Of a DNA stretch of 64,000 nt, positions 56,202 through 64,000 are shown piece after piece (positions within the stretch are counted from its first letter, which is position 1; the number at the start of each line of letters is the position of its first letter). The notes under the pieces are model-generated. The model did not search any database, had not been told where the DNA came from, and saw only the letters and a program-made list of their open reading frames with translations. Source of the DNA: Danxiaibacter flavus (GTDB lineage Bacteria > Bacteroidota > Bacteroidia > Chitinophagales > Chitinophagaceae); assembly GCF_041060425.1 (NCBI RefSeq), contig NZ_JAULBC010000007.1, forward strand, positions 124,001 through 188,000. The letters run 5' to 3'. The position numbers and the translations under genes were made by a program.

Positions 56202-56660
56202 ATGAGTAAAAGCAAAGAATCATTTAGTAAGAAAGAAAAGGAAAAGAAAAGAATGCAAAAAAAGCAAATGAAAGAAACCAAAAAACTTGAGCGCATGGCT
56301 AACAATGATAAAGGCAAAACGCTTGACGAAATGTATGCTTATGTTGATGAGTTTGGCAACCTGACTTCCACTCCTCCACAGGATCGTCCCAACAAAGAAT
56401 TAAGGGTAAATAGAAATTTACCTGCAGCAACAGGCGGGAACAGCCATAATGAGCAAAAACCGAGAAAAGGAATAGTAACTTTTTTTAACGCGGCAAAAGG
56501 TTTTGGATTTATCAGGGATCTGCAGACTAATGAAAGAATATTTATGCACTTTTCGTCATTAACAGAACAGGTAGAGCAGGATATGGAAGTCACATTCGAA
56601 GTTCAACACAGTACGCGCGGATTAACGGCTGCAAAGGTTAAACCGGTGACCGGTAATTAA
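56202..56660 (+). CDS. Cold-shock-domain protein with basic N-terminal extension
   Basis: 152 residues. N-terminal 35 residues are Lys/Glu/Met rich ('KKEKEKKRMQKKQMKETKK'), then a 50-residue linker, then the cold-shock domain at about 86-150 with RNP1-like 'KGFGFIRD' and RNP2-like 'IFMHFSSL'. This long-tailed type is common in Bacteroidota. Probably an RNA-binding protein. Confidence 0.88.
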   Translation: MSKSKESFSKKEKEKKRMQKKQMKETKKLERMANNDKGKTLDEMYAYVDEFGNLTSTPPQDRPNKELRVNRNLPAATGGNSHNEQKPRKGIVTFFNAAKGFGFIRDLQTNERIFMHFSSLTEQVEQDMEVTFEVQHSTRGLTAAKVKPVTGN

Positions 56661-57201
56661 CAGACTGGAAAACCCGGCAAAACGCTTTTAATAAAGAGCT
56701 CTTTATTCAATCTGCATTGATCAATTTGTGTGCGTGACGACGATCATTAGCAGTGCGATGCATAATAAACGCGGGGCATAATCAATCACAAGCACATCGT
56801 TCCGCCACAATGCTGCACGTTCTTTCAGCACAGATAAACAAGCTTAAAGTTGAGCATGTTTTGAATTGGCAACTTGCATTGAGATTGCATTACAATACTT
56901 GTTGAGTTAAGTTTAAATGCTTGTCGAAGTTTAAAAACAACAGCAGCGGACAGGTTAGTTATTTTATCATTATAAGCTTTACACCGGAACTATGCATTTA
57001 AAAATGTCATTTTCGTAAACAGGCTCCAGCTATTTACAAGTTACCTAATAAAAAATGAAACCATTTTATATTCGCATTAAAATATTCATTTTTGAGCATT
57101 GCATGTTGCTGCTTCCAAAGCCGATACGGACTTTATCCACCAGCGTTTAATTAATCCCGGTTATCGATTATTATCCTTACCTTACTCGATCAAAGTATAT
57201 A
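56661..57201. other. Intergenic region with repeat fragment
   Basis: 541 bp. 57003-57030 ('AAATGTCATTTTCGTAAACAGGC') resembles a decayed end of the 10948 element. Otherwise nothing recognised. Confidence 0.4.
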
Positions 57202-57483
57202 ATGAGCTCACTGGACTCTGTAATAACGTTTATTGATGTTAACGCTATGACCATTCGATTGTTTGAGCTCAATACGCATATTCCGGAAGGGACGATTGAA
57301 AAGCATCAACAAGATCTGACAGATCTTTCCAACACTGACATCAACAATATCATCACCAGGTATGGCTCACAATTTATTGAGCTCGGTTTTTCCATACTGG
57401 AAATAGATGATGGCATGCATAAAGATTACATTATTATTGAGAGAGATCTGAATGCTTTATTTTTTGGCAGCTTTGATTACTGA
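57202..57483 (+). CDS. Small acidic protein of unknown function
   Basis: 93 residues, unrecognised. Acidic and helical in the middle ('EGTIEKHQQDLTDLSNTDIN') with a beta-type end ('LGFSILEIDDGMHKDYIII'). It is followed 49 bp downstream by another small gene (57533) on the same strand, so an operon is likely. Confidence 0.55.
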   Translation: MSSLDSVITFIDVNAMTIRLFELNTHIPEGTIEKHQQDLTDLSNTDINNIITRYGSQFIELGFSILEIDDGMHKDYIIIERDLNALFFGSFDY

Positions 57484-57532
57484 TATCCGGTTGAATATTC
57501 TTGCCAACCGCATTAAATCTAAAAAACAACAG

Positions 57533-57787
57533 ATGATGAATCGAATGTGCGATGATTTTGTGATTTTCCATGACTTTGAAAAGCTGAATGTTCATGTTAC
57601 TTACACTTCAACCAAAGCCATATTTACTATTTCTACAAGAGGAAAAAGTGAGTATTCAATTTACAGAGCAAAAGATGGTGCTGGTAAAAAAATATGGATA
57701 TCAGCAGAATTGCCGGGTTTACCGGACCTGCTTATTTCAACCCTTGGAGAACTTATAGACGAGTACTTAAAAGGACGGGCCAAATAA
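57533..57787 (+). CDS. Small protein of unknown function
   Basis: 84 residues from ATG 57533; an earlier ATG at 57452 would overlap the previous gene with a hydrophobic, doubtful leader. Beta-rich ('FEKLNVHVTYTSTKAIFTIS') with a C-terminal helix ('LPDLLISTLGELIDEYLKG'). Unrecognised. Its beta-then-helix layout recalls the small proteins at 35045 and 39075, though no sequence identity is claimed. Confidence 0.5.
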   Translation: MMNRMCDDFVIFHDFEKLNVHVTYTSTKAIFTISTRGKSEYSIYRAKDGAGKKIWISAELPGLPDLLISTLGELIDEYLKGRAK

Positions 57788-57871
57788 TAGATACAACAAT
57801 GCCCTGTATGCCCTGCGTTAAACTACACAAAGATAGAAAAGGATTGCCTGTAATTGGCAACCCTTCTTTTA

Positions 57872-58159
57872 TTAATCTTTCCAGGGGCTGCGTGCACGTG
57901 TAAAACCACTATTCTGTGTTTTTTCCCGTGCAACTGAAACAGAAATTCGTCTGCCCTGAACTTCCTGCTCATTTAATGATTGGATAGCTTTTCTACCTTC
58001 TTCATCAGAAGACATTTCTACAAAGGCAAAGCCCCGGGAATCTCCGGTGAATTTATCGGTAATGACTCTGACTGAACTAACCTGTCCATGCTTGGCAAAA
58101 AGATTTTTCAGATCAGACTCTGTGACCTGGAATCCCAGGTTAGAAACGTAAATGTTCAT
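57872..58159 (-). CDS. RRM-type RNA-binding protein
   Basis: 95 residues, one RRM. RNP2 'IYVSNLGF' at the start and RNP1 'SRGFAFVEM' near residue 45, as in cold-induced glycine-rich RNA-binding proteins. Typical length for the bacterial family. Acts on RNA in the cytoplasm; likely stress- or cold-linked. Confidence 0.92.
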   Translation of the reverse strand: MNIYVSNLGFQVTESDLKNLFAKHGQVSSVRVITDKFTGDSRGFAFVEMSSDEEGRKAIQSLNEQEVQGRRISVSVAREKTQNSGFTRARSPWKD

Positions 58160-58517
58160 AATAATTTCTTTAAATGATTAAAACATGATTCTGGGAGAAA
58201 GCAAAGAGGATAAGAAGAATAATTGTTACCGGAAAGTAATAGGTATAATTCGAATGCAGAATGGCCTTATCAGAAAATCATGAACAATGAAGATAGACAA
58301 ATATCCTCAGCGGAAATGTTAATTATAAAACAGACTTCCATCCCGGGTAATTAACAATGTTGCAAAACCAAAATTGCTTCCGTTACAATTTACCGTTATT
58401 GGAATATTGGTAAAAGCCCACGCTTCCACGCAGGAAACATTAATAACAATCATTTTATCGCAAGCTTAATTATTCGCAATAGCGCAAAGCCGTGTTGCCG
58501 GAAGACATCCGGCCCCA
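58160..58517. other. Intergenic region, nothing recognised
   Basis: 358 bp between two minus-strand genes. AT-rich. It must contain the RRM gene promoter. No repeat or small gene recognised. Confidence 0.4.
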
Positions 58518-59375
58518 TTATTTGCAACTTACCAAAAACGCTTCTATCGCTGCATACCTGCTTTTATCCAGCTCATTACCTTCTTTTTGCATGTGTTGTG
58601 CCCAACCAAGCGGTATGCCACCATAAATCCGGTCCCTGGCAGAAAGATCCGCGCCGGCATTCACAAGTATTTTTACCGCATCTAAAGAAGCAGAAAACAC
58701 AGCCTGGTGCAAAGCTGATGCATGATGATGAAAACCGCTGGAAGCATCCAGGTAAGCGTTTACATTTGCACCAGAAGCAATGAGCAGTTTCAACATATCT
58801 GCCTTTCCATAAAATGCCGCCGCCACCAATGCTATCTCTAAATCTTTTGAAGAAGCAGTTTCTAAAAGGCGTGGCACCTCATCCATTATGTCAAGACAAA
58901 TCGCTGTCGCTAATGTTAGCTCTCCTCCTCTTTTTAAAAGATGTTTTGCAGCGTCTGTATTTCCATGTGCAAGGGCGCCATGACCATTGCCAGGCGCAGC
59001 ACCTGCATCAAGCAAAAGATCCATCAATTCAATTTGTACACCGCATTCACGTGGAATGCGGCCAGTAACAACCAGTCCAAGCGCATAGCCGGTCTGGAAC
59101 GTAAAACTTTCATCTGCATATTGCCGCGCGAAGTGAATGAGTAAACTGGCAATTTCAACGATATTGGCAGGTAATCTTTCGTGACGGATAGGATTGTCCG
59201 CTACAAACCAAAGGAGATACGGATCTCTGAAATAGCCACCGGCAGGATAATCCAAACGGGTACCAACAATGTGTGGGTTCATATTAAGCAAACGTTCCAA
59301 TAACACAACATCTCCATGATCGATCGCTTCCACAGCCTGGCGGAACAATTCATTTTTGATCTCAGTGTTTTGCAT
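58518..59375 (-). CDS. Ankyrin-repeat protein
   Basis: 285 residues. Ankyrin-type repeats: 'GDVVLLERLLNMNPH', 'GNTDAAKHLLKRGGELTLA', 'GKADMLKLLIASGANVNAYL', 'ASLDAVKILVNAGADLSARD'. The N-terminal third is more divergent. No signal peptide. Acts probably by protein binding. It stands alone, with an NYN gene upstream on the same strand 56 bp away. Confidence 0.88.
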   Translation of the reverse strand: MQNTEIKNELFRQAVEAIDHGDVVLLERLLNMNPHIVGTRLDYPAGGYFRDPYLLWFVADNPIRHERLPANIVEIASLLIHFARQYADESFTFQTGYALGLVVTGRIPRECGVQIELMDLLLDAGAAPGNGHGALAHGNTDAAKHLLKRGGELTLATAICLDIMDEVPRLLETASSKDLEIALVAAAFYGKADMLKLLIASGANVNAYLDASSGFHHHASALHQAVFSASLDAVKILVNAGADLSARDRIYGGIPLGWAQHMQKEGNELDKSRYAAIEAFLVSCK

Positions 59376-59430
59376 ATATGATCAGGTTATATGAGCCCCG
59401 GGGACTAAAAAAACATGCTGCAGCCCATCG

Positions 59431-60171
59431 TTATTTTAGTTTCAGGTAAATATGTTTGACATTGTTAGCTCCGGTAATACGTTCATCAATGATAAACTTT
59501 TGCGTGCTTTTTATTAATGGTAATAATTTTGGATACCCATAGTTTCTTGGGTCAAAATCGGGTTTCTTTTTAAGAATAAAACTGCCTAAATTTCCCAGGA
59601 ATGCCCAGCCGGTTTCATCTGCTATGTCCGCCACACTTTCAGTTATAAGGGTAACAATTTCCTTTTCAATTTTCTTTGATGCTTTGGCGCTCGTTTTTCC
59701 TTTGTTTGTGGTTGAAACAGTTGATACTGCTTCTTTTTCCAGCTTCAATATTTCAATATAGATAAATTTGTCACAAGCAGTTATGAAAGGTTGTGGCGTT
59801 TTCTTTTCTCCGAATCCTATTACAGTCATTCCCGCCTCTCTTAACCGTATTGCTAATCTTGTAAAATCACTGTCACTCGAAACAATACAAAAACCATCCA
59901 CTTTCCCTGAATATAGTATATCCATCGCATCAATGATCAATGCACTGTCGCTGGAGTTTTTGCCCGAGGTATAGCTATATTGCTGAATGGGAGTAATGGC
60001 ATTTTCAAGCAAAATGTTCTTCCATCCCGAAACGGTAGGCTTCGTCCAGTCAGCATAAATTCTTTTAATAGTTGGTATACCGTTCTTCGCAATCTCTTCA
60101 AGCATTTCCTTAATATTTGCGTAAGGCACGTTGTCCGCGTCAATTAAAACGGCAAGTCTGTTTTCATCCAT
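59431..60171 (-). CDS. NYN-domain (LabA-like) protein with OST-HTH-like C-terminus
   Basis: 246 residues from ATG 60171 (a GTG 30 codons earlier is less likely). NYN fold with Asp residues 'LIDADNVPYANIKEML' and 'VSSDSDFTRLAIRLREAG', the acidic catalytic set of PIN-like RNases. The C-terminal part ('DETGWAFLGNLGSFILKKKP') fits a LOTUS/OST-HTH RNA-binding module. A predicted ribonuclease; its target is unknown. Confidence 0.85.
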   Translation of the reverse strand: MDENRLAVLIDADNVPYANIKEMLEEIAKNGIPTIKRIYADWTKPTVSGWKNILLENAITPIQQYSYTSGKNSSDSALIIDAMDILYSGKVDGFCIVSSDSDFTRLAIRLREAGMTVIGFGEKKTPQPFITACDKFIYIEILKLEKEAVSTVSTTNKGKTSAKASKKIEKEIVTLITESVADIADETGWAFLGNLGSFILKKKPDFDPRNYGYPKLLPLIKSTQKFIIDERITGANNVKHIYLKLK

Positions 60172-60326
60172 AGTTTCTCTTATTTTAGAAATAGTCTGAT
60201 TGAATGCTGATTGATAACGGCTCTGCCCTGGCAAAAAACTTCTGATGCGGTGAAGTATCACCAGCCCTGAACCATCACTAAATTAACACTTAAAAATCAG
60301 GGAAAAATGCCAGGGCCGAAATAAGC

Positions 60327-61040
60327 TCATATATCAAAAGTCGCAATAACCGGGACATGATCGCTGTACCTCATCCAAAACTCATAGTCTCCAATTTCCA
60401 CAGCACTAAGATGCTTGAGCATATCAACAGATGCAAAGCAATAATCAACATGATAAGGTTTGTTCTTATGCCTGTACATATAAAGCGTTGGATGTTGTTC
60501 TTTACCTTGTATCTGATTAAAATGCGTATGATAAACGCTATATATTTTCTTCTTTTCCAATTGCTTCACTACAGTGGAATGATTGCCTTCTCTCCCCGGT
60601 TTGTCCCAAATGGTATTGCTGTTAAAATCCCCGATTAAGATTGTCCGTTTGCTTCTGATTGCATTCTGGTAGTGATGCAGCGCTTTCCATACCTGGGTTA
60701 CATAGTGCCCATCCGGATCTGCCGGATTATTTGCCCAGATAGCAAAAAGCGTAAAATCAATAAGTCCTCCGGACACAGCTATTGGAATAATGATTTTAAA
60801 GTTATTGTTATGCACGTCTAACACTTTAAACCTAAAGTCACAATAGGAAAATATACCCAGTCCTTTGTTTTGATTTTGTCCAAACCATAATATGTCCGCT
60901 GGTTTTGGCGTATCGCTGTTAAACTGCAATTTATCGGGGTGTTCACATTCCGGAATAACAATGATGTCGGGCTGATGCACCAGGATCATGTCAGCCTTTT
61001 TTCTGAAAGCCATGTTACAATTCCATGTAATAATCTTCAT
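60327..61040 (-). CDS. Endonuclease/exonuclease/phosphatase family protein
   Basis: 237 residues from ATG 61040, where the family motif 'MKIITWNCNMAF' begins; an ATG 40 codons earlier gives a tail without family support. Catalytic residues seen: Asn in 'TWNCN', Glu in 'IVIPECEHP', 'LIGDFNSNT' and terminal 'SDHVPVIATF'. It hydrolyses phosphodiester or phosphomonoester bonds with a metal ion; DNA repair or signalling substrate is open. Confidence 0.88.
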   Translation of the reverse strand: MKIITWNCNMAFRKKADMILVHQPDIIVIPECEHPDKLQFNSDTPKPADILWFGQNQNKGLGIFSYCDFRFKVLDVHNNNFKIIIPIAVSGGLIDFTLFAIWANNPADPDGHYVTQVWKALHHYQNAIRSKRTILIGDFNSNTIWDKPGREGNHSTVVKQLEKKKIYSVYHTHFNQIQGKEQHPTLYMYRHKNKPYHVDYCFASVDMLKHLSAVEIGDYEFWMRYSDHVPVIATFDI

Positions 61041-61378
61041 TATCCGGGGAGATTTTGAAACTGTATTTGCAAGATGATCGAAGATAGCAAAACAAGTAAC
61101 AATATAAAGCGACGACCAGGTGATGCTTCGCCCGGTTATCTCCTTGCTAACGTGCTGCAAGTATCAGTCTGGTGATTGCTAACGGTCTGGCATTGATGTT
61201 GTATGAAGTGCTGGCATTATAAATAAAACCCGCCGATGTGAAAAATCCATCCCATAACAAACCTCAAAGAAAAAGATGGTCACGCATCTTGACACGGCCA
61301 AATCCAATAGATACTTTTAAGGTACAGAACTAAGCAGATTCGGTGCATCTGTATCTTTCTACCTTATAAAAGCTACTT
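61041..61378. other. Intergenic region between divergent genes
   Basis: Carries the promoters of the nuclease-family gene (left) and the GH13 gene (right). TATCTTTC at 61352-61359 is one base off the Bacteroidota minus-7 consensus (TAnnTTTG), 20 bp before the GH13 start, but no matching minus-33 box is clear. Confidence 0.35.
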
Positions 61379-63121
61379 ATGAAACAACGATTGTATTTAG
61401 TTGCATGCAGCTTGTTTTTATTGTGTTCACCAAATGGGTATGGTCAGGCAGACGCCTCAGGAGAAGCTGATCGAAAATGGTGGAAAGAAGCGATCGTTTA
61501 CCAAATTTACCCGCGTAGTTTTAAAGATAGTGATGGAGATGGTATTGGGGATTTGAAAGGTATCATTTCCAAACTGGATTATATCAAAAGCCTTGGTGTT
61601 AATGTGGTTTGGTTAAATCCCATTTATAGCTCACCGAATGACGACAACGGCTACGACGTGAGCGACTATCGCAACATTATGAAAGATTTTGGAACGATGC
61701 AGGATTTTGATTCACTGCTGGCTGGTATGCACAGGAAGGGAATAAAACTGGTAATGGACCTGGTGGTAAACCATAGCAGTGATGAGCATGAGTGGTTTAA
61801 GCAAAGCCGCGCTTCAAGGGATAACCCTTATCGAAATTACTACCACTGGTGGAATGCTGAAAATGGCAAACCACCTTACCGTTATAGTCTGTTTGATGTG
61901 AACCATGATGCGTGGAAATATGATTCGCTTACCAATGCATATTACCTGCACTATTTCTCTCGAAAACAGCCTGATCTTAACTGGGAAAATGCCAGGTTAC
62001 GGCAGGAGGTCTATGACATAATGAAATTCTGGGCAAATAAAGGTATTGATGGTTTCAGACTGGATGCCTTTCAATTCGTCGCAAAGGACACAACGTTCCC
62101 TGCATTTCCGCCGGGATTTGAAAAAAAATTTACGCTGTGGTATGCCATGCAGGGAAACTTACATGGTTATTTGCAGGAAATGTACAAGGAAGTCTTTAGC
62201 AAATACGATGTAATGAGTGTGGCTGAAGGAGCTGGTAATTCATTTACGGATGCACACAACCTTGTAGATACAAACCGACATGAACTTAACATGGCCTATG
62301 CTTTTGAAGGGGTTGACATTGCCAAACCCGAGGGATATGACCTGCTGCATTTTAAAGAGGTTTTCAGCCGTTGGGACAGCGCGTTTGCAGACCAGGGATG
62401 GCTTTCGATTTTTTTGGCCAACCATGACCAGGCAAGGTTGGTAAGCAGATTTGGAAATGACAGTGCGCCATTTCGCGAACGTTCATCTAAAATGTTAGCC
62501 ACTTTTATTTTAACTATGAGGGGCACACCTTATTATTACAATGGTGACGAACTTGGAATGACGAATGCTGGTTTTAAAAGCATTGAGGAATACAGGGATG
62601 TGCAAACGCTTAATCAATATCAGCATGAAAAAGCAACTGCGGGAGACCTGCAGAAATACCTGCAGCGGGCTGGTTTTGAAAGCAGGGATAACGGACGCAC
62701 ACCGTTCCAGTGGAATAATTCGCCTAACGCGGGCTTCACAAAGGGTACACCGTGGATAAAAGTAAATGCCAACTATAGCAGTATTAATGCAGCGGCAGAA
62801 GAGAAAGATGCCAATAGTTGTCTGAATTATTTCAGAAGTCTTGTAAGGCTGCGGACGAGCAATCCGTGTCTTGTTTATGGAAAATATATCTTGCTTGACA
62901 AAGATAATCCCAGCGTATATGCCTATGTAAGAGAATTGCACGGACAAAAAATGCTTGTAATACTCAACTTCAGCGCAACAAATGCACATACTGCGACAGG
63001 ACTTAATCTGGCAAAAGCAAAACTACTTTTATCCAACTACATTAGCACTGCTAGTACAATTACTCAAGATGGCGGTATAGAATTGCGGCCTTATGAAGCT
63101 GCTGTTTATGAACTGAAATGA
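61379..63121 (+). CDS. Secreted GH13 alpha-glucosidase/oligo-1,6-glucosidase
   Basis: 580 residues with a signal peptide (about 1-22). 'WWKEAIVYQIYPRSFKDSDG' is the GH13 oligosaccharide-enzyme opening. Nucleophile Asp229 in 'GFRLDAFQF', acid/base Glu283 in 'SVAEGAG', and His349/Asp350 in 'ANHDQAR'. The 'GDGIGDLKGI' loop and C-terminal beta domain (about 500-580) are present. Probably cleaves alpha-1,4 or alpha-1,6 glucosides of short chains outside the cytoplasm. No Sus-type neighbours. A 180-bp repeat array begins right after the stop. Confidence 0.93.
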   Translation: MKQRLYLVACSLFLLCSPNGYGQADASGEADRKWWKEAIVYQIYPRSFKDSDGDGIGDLKGIISKLDYIKSLGVNVVWLNPIYSSPNDDNGYDVSDYRNIMKDFGTMQDFDSLLAGMHRKGIKLVMDLVVNHSSDEHEWFKQSRASRDNPYRNYYHWWNAENGKPPYRYSLFDVNHDAWKYDSLTNAYYLHYFSRKQPDLNWENARLRQEVYDIMKFWANKGIDGFRLDAFQFVAKDTTFPAFPPGFEKKFTLWYAMQGNLHGYLQEMYKEVFSKYDVMSVAEGAGNSFTDAHNLVDTNRHELNMAYAFEGVDIAKPEGYDLLHFKEVFSRWDSAFADQGWLSIFLANHDQARLVSRFGNDSAPFRERSSKMLATFILTMRGTPYYYNGDELGMTNAGFKSIEEYRDVQTLNQYQHEKATAGDLQKYLQRAGFESRDNGRTPFQWNNSPNAGFTKGTPWIKVNANYSSINAAAEEKDANSCLNYFRSLVRLRTSNPCLVYGKYILLDKDNPSVYAYVRELHGQKMLVILNFSATNAHTATGLNLAKAKLLLSNYISTASTITQDGGIELRPYEAAVYELK

Positions 63122-63129
63122 TGGTTCCG

Positions 63130-64000
63130 CTTTTCCTTCTGTCCCTCCTTAACGATGACCGCCGTTGTTACGTGTGTAGGGATGGAAATGCGCGCGGCAT
63201 ACCAACAACATAGTTGGGGAGTTAATGGTGAAAGTGTAACAGCGTAATGGGGTTGTTGGTACGCCTGGCACAAGGCTTAGCTGCATACCAACAACGGCGG
63301 GCAGCACTATGTTTCACCTTCTGTCGCACCTTTACGATGACCGCCGTTGTTGCGTGTGTAGGGATGGAGGCGTGCGCGGCACATCGACAACATAATTGGG
63401 AATTAATGGTAAAAATGTAGCAGCATCATACGTTGTTGGTACGCCTGACACAAGGCTTAGCTGCATACCAACAACGGCGGGCAGCACTATGTTTCACCTT
63501 CTGTCGCACCTTTACGATGATCGCCGTTGTTGCGTGTGTAGGGATGAAATGTGCGGGGCACACCAACAAGATAGTTGGGAATTAATGGTGAAAGTGTCAC
63601 AGCGTAATGGGGTTGTTGATACGCCTGGCACAAGGCTTAGCTGCATACCAACAACGGCGGGCAGCACTATGTCTCACCTTCTGTCGCACCTTTAAGGTGA
63701 CCGCCGTTGTTGCGTGTGTAGGGATGGAAATGCGCGCGGCATATCAACAACATAGTTGGAAATTATTGGTGAAAGTGTAGCAGCGTCATAGGTTGTTGGT
63801 ACGCCTGACACAAGGCTTAGCTGCATACCAACAACGGCGGGCAGCTCTCTGTTTTATCTTCTGTCGCACCTTTACGATGATCGCCGTTGTTGCGTGTGTA
63901 GGGATGGAAATGAGCAAGGCACACCAACAACATAGTTGGGGAGTTAATGGTGAAGGCGTAACAGCGCCATAAGTTGTTGGTACGCCTGACACAAGGCTCA
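63130..64000. repeat. Tandem array, period about 180 bp, nested inverted repeats (runs off window)
   Basis: The anchor 'CGCCGTTGTT' recurs at 63160, 63342, 63522, 63702 and 63882 (spacings 182, 180, 180, 180). In each unit AACAACGGCGG pairs with CCGCCGTTGTT about 40 bases on (one arm base differs in two units). Also TTGTTGGTACGCC faces ATACCAACAA. About 120 bp of each unit is nearly constant and about 60 bp varies. No transposase or reading frame is conserved. The first unit is partial, starting 8 bp after the GH13 stop. Confidence 0.9.

Noticed and set aside
63130..64000. CRISPR array or transposon genes
   Set aside because: A period of 180 bp with a constant part of 120 bp is far outside CRISPR sizes; no transposase frame is seen.

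Overview
The window looks like chromosome of a Bacteroidota bacterium, most likely of the Chitinophagaceae type. This is inferred from gene content: a TonB-dependent receptor, GH51 and GH13 enzymes with export signals, CheB/CheR/PAS/GAF hybrid kinases, DUF4407, DUF892 and DUF2383-like proteins, an RRM protein, few Shine-Dalgarno sites, and intergenic space full of short palindromic and tandem repeats. No rRNA, tRNA, CRISPR array, transposase or phage gene was seen. There is one assembly gap of 100 N (18615-18714) inside a tandem repeat.

Layout. 1-9.5 kb: a truncated TonB receptor, two tandem AraC-type paralogues, a DUF4407 membrane protein and a secreted arabinofuranosidase. 10-13.2 kb: an orphan receiver protein, a 1.3 kb nest of repeats and an NtrC-type sigma-54 activator. 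13.5-18.2 kb: DUF892 ferritin-like protein, an RGG/KGG low-complexity protein, DUF2071 protein, inorganic pyrophosphatase and a zinc alcohol dehydrogenase. 18.2-19.6 kb: two tandem-repeat arrays (69 bp and 57 bp) sharing an inverted core. 19.5-27.6 kb: a divergent surface-glycan locus with a NodU-type carbamoyltransferase, five glycosyltransferases including two GT9 heptosyltransferase-like enzymes, and a GmhB-like phosphatase. 27.7-30.7 kb: a short-chain dehydrogenase and a pyruvate oxidase-like TPP enzyme.

30.9-55.1 kb is a signalling island. It encodes five intact histidine-kinase ORFs, a sixth kinase split in two by an in-frame stop codon, a CheB-CheR-PAS-GAF-kinase giant, a stand-alone CheB and a receiver-only response regulator. 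Two kinases keep their ATPase boxes but have lost the phospho-accepting histidine (Gln and Thr instead), and the giant's CheB domain has Asn where the catalytic Asp should be. Several small unknown proteins lie between. 48-50.6 kb holds small stress-type proteins, including a dodecin and a four-helix-bundle protein.

55.5-63.1 kb: small unknown proteins, a cold-shock-domain protein, an RRM protein, an ankyrin protein, a NYN-domain protein, an endonuclease/exonuclease/phosphatase protein and a secreted GH13 enzyme. From 63.13 kb to the window end runs a tandem array with a period near 180 bp, built of nested inverted repeats.

How it may work together (inference): the kinases, CheB proteins and receiver-only proteins look like a multi-input phosphorelay in which catalytic and phospho-acceptor functions are spread over different polypeptides. 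The most unusual items are the His-less kinases, the nonsense-split kinase, the octamer repeats that begin at gene stop codons, and the large repeat arrays.
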